A stretch of 64,000 nucleotides of DNA from Natronococcus sp. A-GB1 (GCF_029688845.1 NZ_JARUKW010000011.1:1-64000); one strand, 5' to 3'. Positions 1 through 8,929 are shown, numbered from the stretch's first letter. The notes: a model not told the origin generated them from the letters alone. A program made the numbers and translations.

Positions 1-16
1 CCGAAAACTATTGACA

Positions 17-217
17 ATGGCAACAACGGACCACTCCTTCGATGGGCTGACGGAGTACTGTGCGCAATGTGACCGTGAGACGCTCCACAGCGTGTCCATC
101 CAGATCCGCACTGAGAGCACAAAGCAGGAGAATACGGCGTTCTCTCGAGAACCGTACCGCGTCAGTGAGTGCCAGGAGTGTAACGCTCGAGAGAGCCAAC
201 GGATGAACAACGCCTGA
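17..217 (+). CDS. Small zinc beta-ribbon protein (DUF7835-like)
   Basis: A 66-residue protein with two Cys pairs, CAQC near residue 15 and CQEC near residue 53, spaced as in a zinc beta-ribbon. Its ending SQRMNNA and the central FSREPYR segment recall the haloarchaeal DUF7835 family. I chose the ATG at 17; a TTG at 11 would add only two residues. The function is unknown; such proteins are usually thought to bind nucleic acid or protein. The gene sits at the window edge, so its upstream context cannot be seen. Confidence 0.75.
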   Translation: MATTDHSFDGLTEYCAQCDRETLHSVSIQIRTESTKQENTAFSREPYRVSECQECNARESQRMNNA

Positions 218-337
218 TCGAGCCACTGATTTGCGCTGTTCGTGATCTGCCCCCTTCTAGCGAGGGCAGCCGTGAACTCTCTGGCCTTCGTCGGAGGAAC
301 ACCCCGTTCACGGGGAGTGCGTTCGACTAGTGGGTGG

Positions 338-1687
338 CTACGGGAGTGTCGAGAGCGTCCCGAGGATACGCGGCCAGTGGGCGTGTGCAGCCTCGGCGTT
401 GCCAGCGAGGGTGCCGCCGTACGCTGGCCCTGTTGTCCCTCGAAGAGGGAGGTAGGGCTGCAGGATCCGTCGGCCCGCGTCGGCGTACCGGAGGTGTTCG
501 AACGAGGGGTGGCCGCGTGCCTCGAGGCGCTCGGCTGCGAGGGCGTGAAGGCGCGCGCTGGGCCAGACCCCGTCGTCGTCGCCCGAGACGAGCAACACCG
601 GTCCATCGATTCGTTCGACGGGGATCGTTGCGGTCTCGGCCTCGAGCTCCCCGGCAGCCGCGAGGGCCTCGGCGTAACGCCTAGGGCGGTCCACACCCTC
701 TCCCGTCGCCACCGAAAGATACGACCGCGAGCTATCGTCGGCCGTCCAGGCGGCGGTTCCCGCCGGGGGACCACGCACTGCCCCACCCTCCCAGAGGACC
801 CCGCTGCCGCCGACCGAGACGACCGCCCCAACCCCATCGTACAGACTCCCCGCGAACAGTCCGAGCTCGCCACCCCGCCCGATCCCCCAGATCCCGATCC
901 GGTCGCCGGCGACCCGCTCGCGGTCGCGCAGCCAGTCGATCGCGGCCTTGACGTACGTCATCGGGACCTCGGCGACCGCCTCCGGGAGCCCCGGGCCGCC
1001 GACGTACTCGAGGGCGAACGCGGTAAACCCGTGTCGGGCCAGTAGTGCGGCGACGTGTTCCTGGGGTGTGCCGTCCGCGCCGTGGAGGACGAGCACACCC
1101 GGTCCGGGTCCACCGCTCGAGGGTTCGAAGACCCGGCCGACGAGGTCGCCGACCGGCTCAACGACGGGAGTAACGGGGTGCCACCGCTCGAGGGTCAACC
1201 CACCGATCGATCGGTCGTCGGCCACGACGTGGTAGGTCAGGCTGGTCTCGGGGGGCCACCGCTCCGGGTCGACAGTCTCGCCGGCGTACGCCGCCCACGG
1301 GATGTCGGCGAACTGGATCAGGGCCCCCGTGGTTGGAACGTCGAGCCCCGCGGGGACGTCGCCGCCGACGATCGGCGCCTCGTTCAGCGACAGCGTCGAC
1401 GTCTGGGCTTCGACGGTGACGGTGGCGCCGAACGTCTCGCCGGTCGTGTACTCGCCGTCGAGGACGACCTCAAGTTCCGATCCCACGGGGACGCCGTGGA
1501 ACGTCAGCTCAATCGGTTCGTCGACGCGGACCGGCGCCGGGTGATCGACCGCCAGCGACTCCTCGGGAGCCAGCGTCCCCCCGGTGAGCCCAACGCTGGC
1601 TGTCCCACCTAGCAGCGCCAGCACCTGGCGCCGCGAGCGCACACGCCGCGATTCCCTGCCGGTTGCCGGTGGGCCGTTGCTGGGCAT
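338..1687 (-). CDS. Exported BAAT/acyl-CoA thioesterase-type alpha/beta hydrolase, catalytic residues altered
   Basis: A 449-residue protein. A twin-arginine signal (SRRQVLALLGG) is followed by an N-terminal beta-sandwich like that of bile-acid-CoA:amino acid N-acyltransferases and acyl-CoA thioesterases, then an alpha/beta-hydrolase domain (VLVLHGADG around residue 195). Where the family has a nucleophile elbow G-x-S/C-x-G-G, this protein reads GIGRGG, so the Ser/Cys is Gly. Where the family has the catalytic His (AGHLI type), it reads AGRRI. The acid residue in SGDDDGVWPS is kept. The fold is therefore clear, but classical thioesterase or acyltransferase chemistry is doubtful. It follows the O-antigen-ligase gene on the same strand after about 110 bp. 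Confidence 0.8.
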   Translation of the reverse strand: MPSNGPPATGRESRRVRSRRQVLALLGGTASVGLTGGTLAPEESLAVDHPAPVRVDEPIELTFHGVPVGSELEVVLDGEYTTGETFGATVTVEAQTSTLSLNEAPIVGGDVPAGLDVPTTGALIQFADIPWAAYAGETVDPERWPPETSLTYHVVADDRSIGGLTLERWHPVTPVVEPVGDLVGRVFEPSSGGPGPGVLVLHGADGTPQEHVAALLARHGFTAFALEYVGGPGLPEAVAEVPMTYVKAAIDWLRDRERVAGDRIGIWGIGRGGELGLFAGSLYDGVGAVVSVGGSGVLWEGGAVRGPPAGTAAWTADDSSRSYLSVATGEGVDRPRRYAEALAAAGELEAETATIPVERIDGPVLLVSGDDDGVWPSARLHALAAERLEARGHPSFEHLRYADAGRRILQPYLPLRGTTGPAYGGTLAGNAEAAHAHWPRILGTLSTLP

Positions 1688-1796
1688 CGAATCACAGATC
1701 CTTCATCGACTCGTTCGTCCCGGCGACGGTATAAGGACTTTTTGAACCACTATCATACTCGAAAATAGACAGCATCTGCGGACTTGGAGAACTCGA

Positions 1797-3218
1797 CTAG
1801 CTCGCTCGCTCTCCGAACAGCAGGTACCCAACCGAGAGGGTAACCACCACCGAGCCCAGCGACCAGTGAAACATCGTGTACGACTCGAACAGCTGGTGGA
1901 TCGCCCAGCCGGTCACGAACGCGAGCATCGCGGCGTCGAGTTCGCCGGTGTCGACCATCCCGGCGACGATGCTGCCGCCGAGGAGGCCCACGTAGGCGAG
2001 CCCGCCGACGAGGCCGGTCTGGATCACGACCGACAGATAGGAGTTGTGCGGCGACGGCGCCGTCTCGGTTGCGAGATAGGGCTCGATCACAACGCTGGCT
2101 GGGCCACCGCCGTGGCCGACCAGCAACGGCCCGTCACGGATCGCCTGCAGGCTCGCCGACCAAAGCTCGAACCGGTTCGCCGAGGAGATATCGATGAGGC
2201 CGACGGCCATCCCCGCAAGCACGGCGACCACGCCGAAGACGGTCGAGGCGAGCGTAAGCGCCCCGAGACGGCGTCCACCGAGGACGTATCCCGCATAGAC
2301 CACGACGACGACCATCGCGGCAAGTATCGAAGCCCGGGCGTTCGAGAGCAAGACACCGAGTCCACAGAGGCTGCCGGCGACGATCGCCAGTCCCGCTCCC
2401 AGAGGTCGCCGGGCGACAAGGGACCGGTGGAACTCGACGACTGCTGCGACGAACCCGGCAAACGACAACAGCCCGAAGCCGTTCGGATTCGGGAACACCG
2501 ACTGGAGCGTCGTGTCGACACCGGGAACCGGCGGCGTGCTCGACCACTGACGGACCTCAAAGATCCAGATAGCGTACTCCCCGACACCGTAGGTGGCCAG
2601 CCCGAGGAGGACGGCGAGCGACCCCAGAGAGGACAGCAGCCAGAAGAACACCCGATCGGGAACGAGCCGTGGGACGACCAGCAGATTCGTCCCCATGACG
2701 AACAGAGCCCAGATCGGCCAGCGAGACTGCGAGCTCGAGGGGTCGAACGCGAGCGTATGGACGAGATAAAGCATCGAAAGCGTCATAAAACAGCCGATAG
2801 CGGCCCACTGGACCGGCGTGTACCGGCGGGGGCCAGTTACAGCCAACAGGAACGACAGAAACAGCACGAAGACGACGGTGAGTGCAAGCGGTCGACTTGG
2901 CCCGAGGCCGAGACCGGGTGAACTGCTCTGGTAGATCATGGCGAACACGGCCAAGGCAAAGCCGAGCACGGACAGGAGTGCGGCTTGGCGGTGCTCCGAG
3001 TCCCGATAGCGGTCGATAGCAAGACGAACGCCAAGTACCGCCGCCAGCAGGACGGCAACCGCTGCGAGCTGCCACGCGAACACCAGGTCGGTCGCGTACG
3101 CGACGGTTACGAGCCCCAGGTACAGCCCGAACAGCCCATAAATCACGCCGGCTACGAGCCGGCTTACGCTCCAGTGGCGTCCCTGTGACGTCCCTGGGCT
3201 TCGTGTGACAGTTCCCAT
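1797..3218 (-). CDS. O-antigen ligase/polymerase family membrane protein
   Basis: A 473-residue polytopic protein with about 10-12 hydrophobic segments. The family signature near the C-terminal third is the extracellular loop ending in PHNSYLSVVIQTGLVGG, preceded by FPNPNGFGLLSF and NARASILAA, all typical of Wzy_C/O-antigen ligase proteins. These enzymes polymerise or ligate lipid-linked glycans at the membrane; in haloarchaea the substrate is unknown and may be an S-layer glycan or exopolysaccharide. The gene lies downstream of a PQQ-propeller gene on the same strand (190-bp spacer). No dedicated glycosyltransferase cluster is nearby. Confidence 0.85.
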   Translation of the reverse strand: MGTVTRSPGTSQGRHWSVSRLVAGVIYGLFGLYLGLVTVAYATDLVFAWQLAAVAVLLAAVLGVRLAIDRYRDSEHRQAALLSVLGFALAVFAMIYQSSSPGLGLGPSRPLALTVVFVLFLSFLLAVTGPRRYTPVQWAAIGCFMTLSMLYLVHTLAFDPSSSQSRWPIWALFVMGTNLLVVPRLVPDRVFFWLLSSLGSLAVLLGLATYGVGEYAIWIFEVRQWSSTPPVPGVDTTLQSVFPNPNGFGLLSFAGFVAAVVEFHRSLVARRPLGAGLAIVAGSLCGLGVLLSNARASILAAMVVVVVYAGYVLGGRRLGALTLASTVFGVVAVLAGMAVGLIDISSANRFELWSASLQAIRDGPLLVGHGGGPASVVIEPYLATETAPSPHNSYLSVVIQTGLVGGLAYVGLLGGSIVAGMVDTGELDAAMLAFVTGWAIHQLFESYTMFHWSLGSVVVTLSVGYLLFGERAS

Positions 3219-3408
3219 GAGTGTACTGATCAGAAGTCTCGGGTAAAGGTTTCCGTTGGTCAGTGACCGAGCGACTGGGAGTCACCGCTTCCATCCCAGA
3301 CACGAGCCGGGCAGCGTCGACGGAGACCGGACGCCACAGCGCTGTTGGCCGTACACGCTACCGGGGTCCGGTGTAGCCCGGCCTCGCTGGCGGTGTCAGC
3401 AGACTGCC

Positions 3409-4638
3409 CTACTGGGAGCGCTTGCCACGCGGGCAAAGCGCCGTCAGCCCTCCGTTACGGTCGACGTAGACCGCGTCCTCAGTGACGAGACACTCCTCGT
3501 TGAACCCGTCGTTCCACTCGGTTTCGTCGAAGGTGTAACACCACTCCTCGTGGCCGTCCTCGAGACAGTAGCCGACGACCTCGTCGGGGCTCGACGAGCC
3601 AGGGTTGCTGTGGGCGACGACGACCGTGTCGTCGATGATCGCCGGCGGACCGTACGCGTGCGAGCCGTTCTTACACCACTCCGACTCGGGACCCGTCATC
3701 TTGAGTTCGTACCGGCCACGGGTGACGGTCCGGTCGCCGACGGCTGCGGTCGTCAGCGCATCGGAGATAAATCCCTCGCGCTCTTTCGTGTCCTCAAGGC
3801 TTGTAACTCCTTCCTCCCCGCTGTTCTCGATAAACAGCGCCTCGTCGGTCGCCGCAAGCCCGTTTCCGAAGTCGCCGGCTTGAAGCTGAGCCGAACGCTG
3901 GGTCGTCCCCGACAGCGGGTCGAACGCCGCGACAGCGTCAGCGTCGATCGAACGCTCGCTCCGGCGGCCGTCGAGCAGTGCAATCACCGAGCCGTCGATC
4001 GCGGCGATCGTGGAGGGCTGCGTGCTGAACACGTAGCTGACGGCATCTGAGTCGTCGGTATGTTCCGGCGTGACCCGGACGGTCTCGCACGTCCACCGAA
4101 GTGAGCCATCGTCCGCTGCGAATGCACAAAGCGTGCCGTCGACGGTGAGATAGGCCGAATCAAACGCAGCGACCGGCGCCGACGTCGCAACCTCGTCGCC
4201 GAGTTGTTTGCTCCACTTGACGTCGCCGCTGTCGGCGTCGATCGCGGTGAGCTGGGAGCCGGCAACGAACACGGTCCCGTCGGCGACCGCCGGCGTTCCT
4301 GCCGCCTCGATCCGCTCACAGGTCCACAGACACTCCCCGGTTGTCGCATCAAGCCCGTGGACGCCCGTTCCCGTTCGCAGATAGACCATCTCGTTGGTTG
4401 CGACTGCGTCCCCGGTTTCGCCGTACTGCCAGTCGATGAGATCCGGTTCCTCGAACCCGTCGTTCGCGGCGACAAACCGGGTGTTTCCCGTGTTCCCGGC
4501 GTAGGATGACCACCCCTCGGGCTCTGCGAGCGGCGTTTTCTCCGTTGAGTCTGTCCCGCTCCCGAGCGAGGCAAGAAGCCCGCCAGCCGTAAGCGTTGCA
4601 CCTGTCGCCAGTACCGATCGACGTTGCCAGTCTGCCAT
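3409..4638 (-). CDS. Exported PQQ-type beta-propeller protein (paralogue 1, no C-terminal anchor)
   Basis: A 409-residue protein starting MADWQRRSVLATG, a twin-arginine signal. Then come repeated blades of the PQQ/YVTN type, visible as recurring 'LDATTGECLWTC', 'IDADSGDVKWSK' and 'FAADDGSLRWTC' units, which fold into a beta-propeller. Such proteins may bind a quinone cofactor or act as scaffolds; no catalytic dehydrogenase residues are evident. It is one of four paralogues here (others start near 43308, 49049 and 58408). Unlike them it stops right after the last blade (GLTALCPRGKRSQ) with no acidic stalk or PGF-CTERM segment, so it is probably soluble outside the cell or held by a partner. 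Confidence 0.85.
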   Translation of the reverse strand: MADWQRRSVLATGATLTAGGLLASLGSGTDSTEKTPLAEPEGWSSYAGNTGNTRFVAANDGFEEPDLIDWQYGETGDAVATNEMVYLRTGTGVHGLDATTGECLWTCERIEAAGTPAVADGTVFVAGSQLTAIDADSGDVKWSKQLGDEVATSAPVAAFDSAYLTVDGTLCAFAADDGSLRWTCETVRVTPEHTDDSDAVSYVFSTQPSTIAAIDGSVIALLDGRRSERSIDADAVAAFDPLSGTTQRSAQLQAGDFGNGLAATDEALFIENSGEEGVTSLEDTKEREGFISDALTTAAVGDRTVTRGRYELKMTGPESEWCKNGSHAYGPPAIIDDTVVVAHSNPGSSSPDEVVGYCLEDGHEEWCYTFDETEWNDGFNEECLVTEDAVYVDRNGGLTALCPRGKRSQ

Positions 4639-4675
4639 CTCCTGTTTGACACCTACTGAGTATCTGTTTCTCTAA

Positions 4676-4690
4676 CAATTATATAATACT
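4676..4690 (-). promoter_or_regulatory. TATA-like promoter element of the first PQQ-propeller gene
   Basis: An AT-rich tract reading TATTATATAAT on the minus strand lies 40-50 nt upstream of the ATG at 4638, in otherwise GC-rich DNA. This fits an archaeal TATA box with a short leader. No transcript data are available. Confidence 0.35.
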
Positions 4691-5165
4691 TGTGTCTAGT
4701 CGTCGGCTAAAACTGATTCTAAGAAGAAGTCGGTATTTAGAACGGTCCACGCTGAACGGAACCAGCCGTGGCACGGCTGTGCCCAGAGCGGCCTCAGGTA
4801 GATGGAGGAGTCTCCAGCGTGGGATTTCGGGGTGGCTAGACGAACCGTTCTGCACGCGGGACACCGCAGCGGACAGAAAGGCCGGAGGTGGTCAGCTCGT
4901 TGGGGGGTGAACGGGTGTGCCGGGAAGAGGGCACGCTGTGTCCTCCAGCCGTATGAGGTATTCTCGTAGAAGTATTAATATTTTCCCATTGATAGTATAG
5001 CTTAGAGCAGATTCGTTCTGGAAAGAGGGTTTTACCCACGCGGGTCGTCCGGGCGACCGTCGACCGGTTCCCGAGGCGTGTGCCGAAGATTGTTGGGAGA
5101 CAGCGCCGGAACGGGTCCTCCATGACTATCGTCAGACTGTAATTTGTAGCTTATATCTAAGAAGA
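4691..5165. other. Intergenic region, no gene recognised
   Basis: About 475 bp with no convincing coding sequence. The short open frames across it have non-haloarchaeal composition (Arg/Ser-rich). The minus-strand frame around 4690-4860 contains ALGTAVPRLVPF, which might be the tail of a decayed transposase-like gene, but I cannot support this. Confidence 0.3.
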
Positions 5166-5178
5166 AAAATATATACTG
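5166..5178 (+). promoter_or_regulatory. TATA box upstream of the TackOD1 gene
   Basis: The tract AAATATATAC is centred about 30 nt upstream of the ATG at 5204. That spacing suits a leaderless or nearly leaderless haloarchaeal transcript. Confidence 0.5.
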
Positions 5179-5203
5179 GTTCAGTAGAGAGTTACCTCAA
5201 CCG

Positions 5204-6187
5204 ATGGCTTCACCAGGAGAACTTCGTCTGATCGAACGACTGACCAGCACTGAGGCGTTCGAACCGGAGATCGCCGACGACGGCGCCGTGAGCTACACCG
5301 ACGCAGCCCAGTGTCTCGATGCGACCGACAGCGAACCGGTAACCGTCCTCGAGCGGTTTACCGCCCGTGGCGTGCTGGCAGACGAGTTCATCACGAAGGT
5401 GTACGTCTGTCCGGACTGTGCGACCGAGGGGCTCCAGTATACGACTGCCTGTCCGGCCTGCAAGGATCCCCACGCGGTCCAGACCACGCTGGTCGAACAC
5501 AGCTGTGGACATACGGGGCAGGAGTCGGAGTTCGAGACCGGCGACGGCTACCGGTGTCCCGAGTGTGAACAGGACCTCAAATCAGTTGATATCGAGAAGA
5601 AACACCAATACGTCTGTAAGGCGTGTTCCGAGCGGTTCCAAACGCCCGATAACCGACTGCGGTGCCGGGAGTGTACGAACCATCTCCCGCCGCTGGAGGC
5701 GATCGAGCGCGTACTGTACCGTTACAGCCTCACCGATAGCGGCAGACAGTGGCTCGACCGGCAGAAACGGGCCCGACAGACCGCCAGGGAGACACTCGAG
5801 GAACGACGGTTTACGACGGAGGTCGACACGACGGTGACTGATGGGGGAACGTCCCAACCGGTCCACCTTCTGGCTCGAGACGAGTTGATGGGCGAACAAC
5901 GAGTCGTCTCGATCCACGAGACGCCGGCGATCGACGACGTCGACAGGTTCTGTGCGTTCGCAAACGAGTCGCTCGGTGCCCTCCCGGTCGTGATTACGAC
6001 GTCGGGAGCCGTCGAAACCGACGTCGCGACGCGGGCCGAAGAGACCGAGCTGACGGTGCTCGCGTTCGATGGGGACGACGAGGGGACGCTCGAGGCGGAG
6101 TACGAGACCGTCGAGAACGCGCGTGCCCACGAAAGCGGTCTCTTCCAACGCCTGAGTGCGGTGCTCGAGATTCCCGGTCGCCCATAG
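5204..6187 (+). CDS. TackOD1-domain metal-binding protein
   Basis: A 327-residue acidic protein. The N-terminal ~60 residues look like a winged-helix-type segment. Residues 68-160 carry a dense series of Cys/His pairs: CPDC, CPAC, the EHSCGHTG knuckle, CPEC, CKAC and CREC. This is the pattern of the TackOD1 zinc-ribbon output domain described in archaeal signalling proteins. The C-terminal ~100 residues resemble a receiver-like alpha/beta fold without obvious phospho-acceptor residues. The role is probably intracellular signalling or regulation; partners are not apparent. It is a single-gene unit with its own promoter. Confidence 0.7.
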   Translation: MASPGELRLIERLTSTEAFEPEIADDGAVSYTDAAQCLDATDSEPVTVLERFTARGVLADEFITKVYVCPDCATEGLQYTTACPACKDPHAVQTTLVEHSCGHTGQESEFETGDGYRCPECEQDLKSVDIEKKHQYVCKACSERFQTPDNRLRCRECTNHLPPLEAIERVLYRYSLTDSGRQWLDRQKRARQTARETLEERRFTTEVDTTVTDGGTSQPVHLLARDELMGEQRVVSIHETPAIDDVDRFCAFANESLGALPVVITTSGAVETDVATRAEETELTVLAFDGDDEGTLEAEYETVENARAHESGLFQRLSAVLEIPGRP

Positions 6188-6444
6188 CTCAGATTTCGAC
6201 AGCCTTCTCTATCCACAGCCCTGAACCGAAGGAACTCTCCGTCACCCACAGCCGTCGGCCGACGACGTCCGAGCCAGTTCCCCAGTCTATCGCCACCGAG
6301 AACGGGGAAGAGAGCCATCGATATGCTCGAGGAGAGTCACGGTCAGATGGCTTCCGAGGAGTCTCTGACTCACCGCCACCGGGGTCAACCGATGTACGGG
6401 AGTCCTGGTCAGCTCCGGCCATCTCGGGGCAAGCATCGTCCGAT

Positions 6445-6498
6445 GAGTGTCGTGCTCCAGCCGAGATACGAGAGTGTCGTGCTCCAGCCGAGATACGA
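6445..6498. repeat. Two tandem copies of a 27-bp repeat
   Basis: The unit beginning GAGTGTCGTGCTCCAGCCGA occurs twice in direct succession without a mismatch, followed by a short partial copy. It lies in the 560-bp region between the TackOD1 gene and a degenerate gene cluster. No credible open frame crosses it, so it does not look like a protein repeat. Confidence 0.8.
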
Positions 6499-6624
6499 GT
6501 GTGTATTACGGTCTGTAACCATGGAGAGGAGAGAATGGCTGTATCAGAGAGGGATCCTGATGTCGGTTTCCACCCGAAAGGAGGAGATCGGGCCGAACGA
6601 ACGCGGACTACTGTGACGGCAGCC

Positions 6625-6753
6625 TACTGACCAACCACCACGGGTGGGAGTGGAAGGCGCTTCGCGCCTTTCGAACGACAGCGAGTCGCAACCAGCAAGA
6701 GCGCCAGGGGCCTTCCGAGTGCTCGCATTTACAAGCATCCCTCTCGAGGACGA
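6625..6753. repeat. Dispersed CCACC(A/G)CGGG(T/C)GGGA element, copy 1
   Basis: It begins TACTGACCAACCACCACGGG and continues through a small hairpin (GAAGGCGC-TTC-GCGCCTTTC) to AGCGCCAGGGGCCTTCCGAG. Related copies start near 15715 and 17055. Each copy ends just beyond the stop codon of a minus-strand reading frame. Seen in sequence only; I do not know a name for the family. Confidence 0.65.
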
Positions 6754-7067
6754 TTACTCTCGCTCGAGATCGTCCGAACGAAGCTCGCCATCGCACGCCA
6801 AGCACCGTCTCAGCAAACCGCTCGCAGGCGTGAGATTGCGTACCACAGCTCGCCGAACAACACGCGAATCTCCGTGGCCCGCTCGGCGGCCGCCTCGAGG
6901 GGCTCGTCGAAGGGCACCGCGTCGCTGTGGAGTTCGAGGACCCACCGCGTGTCCTGAGACTGACGGCCCAGCCCGACCGACAGCAAGGTCGCTTGCAGGC
7001 CGTCCAGCGCATGATGGCAGCACAGCAGCGCGACCCGCCCGTGCTCGGTGTACGCATGGTCGGGCAT
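6754..7067 (-). pseudogene. Decayed small protein gene with a C-terminal Cys motif
   Basis: From an ATG at 7067 the frame reads MPDHAYTEHGRVALLCCHHAL and continues for 85 residues with haloarchaeal composition, stopping at 6810 after SRLRAVC. In another frame the next bases encode RRCLACDGELRSDDLERE, which would complete a CxxC-type ending. The likely history is one gene split by an indel near 6820. The family is not recognised. Confidence 0.4.
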
Positions 7068-7076
7068 CTGATATGA

Positions 7077-7275
7077 TCCGCTTGCGGCGGCCGTCACGGC
7101 CCCCGGACTCCATCGCTGTCTCGACCAGTCCCATCGTCTCGAGGGTGTGGACGACCTCGCGGATCGCCCGCCGCCCCAGCCGGTAGCGGTCGCTGACCCC
7201 CTCGCTGTGGAGCACCTCGTGGATCCGCTCGGTCGTCACCGGCTGGTCGACCGCGCCGGTGTGGCGGTTGCGCCG
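7077..7275 (-). pseudogene. Fragment of a Cdc6/Orc1 replication initiator (C-terminal winged helix)
   Basis: The frame encodes PVTTERIHEVLHSEG, RYRLGRRAIREVVHTLETMG and ESGGRDGRRKRI. This matches the usual pattern of the winged-helix DNA-binding domain at the end of haloarchaeal Orc1/Cdc6 proteins. The AAA+ ATPase part is absent: upstream the DNA joins another decayed frame, and downstream the reading frame degenerates. It is therefore a remnant, perhaps from a lost plasmid or integrated element. Confidence 0.5.
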
Positions 7276-7291
7276 GGAGATCTTCGATCAC

Positions 7292-7483
7292 TCACCCCTC
7301 GAGGACCGCCTCGGCTGGCCCCGCCTCGCGGTGGACGACGAGCAGACCGGGGCGCTGGGAGGCCCAGAGATAGACGGCGAGGGCAGCTATTACTGGCGCA
7401 GCTTTCTTCGCACTGACATCTGGTTCAAAACATTTTGCCACTAGTATTAGTACATAATTACATTTATACCTCAACTCATTCAA
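7292..7483 (-). pseudogene. Small membrane-protein fragment of a dispersed decayed family
   Basis: A 63-residue frame with one hydrophobic segment (APVIAALAVYLWAS) followed by GLLVVHREAGPAEAVLEG, then a stop. The same VHREAGPAEAVLE-type string is encoded in minus-strand frames near 8620 and, more distantly, near 13430 (LHRNGEPAEATLE). An AT-rich tract at 7440-7560 precedes it. It may be a short real gene or a remnant. Nothing else was recognised between it and the gene at 7665. Confidence 0.3.
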
Positions 7484-7664
7484 AACTATTAGAAACTCTA
7501 ATATCCTCTGTGGTTGAAATACTCGAGCATGTAGTAAGTTAACTTATAACGTATAAACTGCAATCAGAAAACCGAGAAGCCGATTGGAGGGCGACACAGA
7601 GGAGAGCGACGGGGAAATGGGAACTCAAGCGTGACGCTCCGGTACGAAAGCGCGGAATGACACG

Positions 7665-8444
7665 ATGATGCGCAACACACGGCGATTTGGCCGACGTACA
7701 GTATTAACAATGGGGGGAGCGGTCCTTGCGGGGAGTGCGTACACGGGAACGGTAGCGGCCGACAGCCACCTGATCGAGGTTTCACCGGCTTCCCTTGAAT
7801 TAGAGCCAGAGGAAACCGGGACTGTCGACGTCGAGATCCAGGGACCGCCGTTCGGTCGGACGGATGTTGAGGTGTCGGGTGTCGCTGCCGACCCGGACAC
7901 GTTCCAACTGTCGGGCCGGGGAGCCACCCAAACGGTTTCGGTAGGCCCTGTTACGGAGGACACGGGAGCCACGTTCGACGCCTCGACTCCGGCTGGCGAG
8001 ACCCAGGTCGTCACCGTCGATGTCGACTTCGACGAACCCGACCCGCTCCTCGGTGGGACGGCTGCAGATACGGAGATTCCCGTCGTGATATTCGAGGCAG
8101 ACCACTCCGAAGACCAGTTCAACGCGCTGGAGGCGATCGATCTCACGGATCCGTTCACGCTGGCCGTCGAGGCACCCGCGTTGGCCACCGACGAGTCAAC
8201 GGAGTACGCGGTGACCGCGTACTACGAGGAATTCGGGGAGTCGCCAAACGACCGACTTGCTGGTCCGTCGGTGCCGCTCTCGTTTGACGAGCAGGGCATC
8301 GCCTCGGTAACGATCGGCGCTGCTGGAACGGATGCCGATGTCTCGACCGGGCTCGCCCCCGGACCGATCAGCGGCGACGCGACGTTGGTCAACCAGATCG
8401 AGGTTCCCGCGCGCGCGGAGCGAGTGGCTGTCGAAACCCAGTAG
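7665..8444 (+). CDS. Exported hypothetical protein with twin-arginine signal
   Basis: A 259-residue protein starting MMRNTRRFGRRTVLTMGG, a Tat signal with a cleavage-like TVAAD around residue 32. The mature part is acidic, rich in beta-prone stretches and resembles two immunoglobulin-like or cell-wall domains (VEIQGPPFGRTDVEVSG; FTLAVEAPALATDES). No Cys, lipobox or C-terminal anchor is visible. The family was not recognised; a role in the envelope is inferred only from the signal. An ATG at 7668 is an equally good start. Confidence 0.65.
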   Translation: MMRNTRRFGRRTVLTMGGAVLAGSAYTGTVAADSHLIEVSPASLELEPEETGTVDVEIQGPPFGRTDVEVSGVAADPDTFQLSGRGATQTVSVGPVTEDTGATFDASTPAGETQVVTVDVDFDEPDPLLGGTAADTEIPVVIFEADHSEDQFNALEAIDLTDPFTLAVEAPALATDESTEYAVTAYYEEFGESPNDRLAGPSVPLSFDEQGIASVTIGAAGTDADVSTGLAPGPISGDATLVNQIEVPARAERVAVETQ

Positions 8445-8929
8445 ACGAGGACGCAGGGCTCCCGACCGGGCGATAGTTTCACAGTCGGACACGCCTCCCG
8501 GAGCAACTCCGAGCAGCGTGCCGAGACCAGGGGAGCCAACCCGGAACCAGCGGCGGTGGCGGCCGACGCCGCGGACGACTCCACCGTGTCGGGTCGGCTC
8601 GAGGACCGCCTCGGCTGGCCCCGCCTCGCGGTGGGCCTCGAGCCACTCCCGATCGGCGGTACTCTCCAGGACCAGCTCGAGGCTTTGCCCGACGAGCGCC
8701 TCGAGTATCGGACTGGGGGGCCTCGTCGTACGTGCTCATCTTTCAGCGGAACTACGTGGATCTGTCTGCCAACACCACGGAGTGTAACGGTTCGGAGCCA
8801 TACCGCCGATCGCTCGAGAGCGGAATCGAGTGGGTCGGCGATCGACGCGCCGGCAGTTCCCTGGAGCAACGCACCACGATGTCGGACACTCCGGAACGGT
8901 TAAGCGATCCGTCCGACAGTGACGAGTGA
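8445..8929. repeat. Gene-free spacer with decayed dispersed-repeat sequences
   Basis: The segment around 8595-8635 (CTCGAGGACCGCCTCGGCTG and flanks) is nearly identical to 7300-7340. The segment at 8727-8768 (CGTACGTGCTCATCTTTCAG onward) is closely similar to 15341-15380 and partly to 19574-19600. On the minus strand these encode HREAGPAEAVLE and QIHVVPLKDEHVRR. The second string faintly resembles the N-terminus of DUF6293-type regulators, but that is a guess. No intact gene is seen. Confidence 0.5.

Noticed and set aside
242-1045. Long plus-strand open frame of 267 codons
   Set aside because: It is antisense to the BAAT-type hydrolase, is Arg/Pro-rich rather than acidic, and exists only because high-GC genes leave long frames on the opposite strand.
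1866-2921. 351-codon plus-strand frame rich in Asp/Arg/Gln
   Set aside because: Shadow of the O-antigen-ligase gene; no recognisable domain and composition typical of antisense frames.
4679-4864. Possible transposase tail near the first propeller gene
   Set aside because: Only a short ALGTAVPRLVPF string looks protein-like; no catalytic motif, terminal repeat or second copy supports it.
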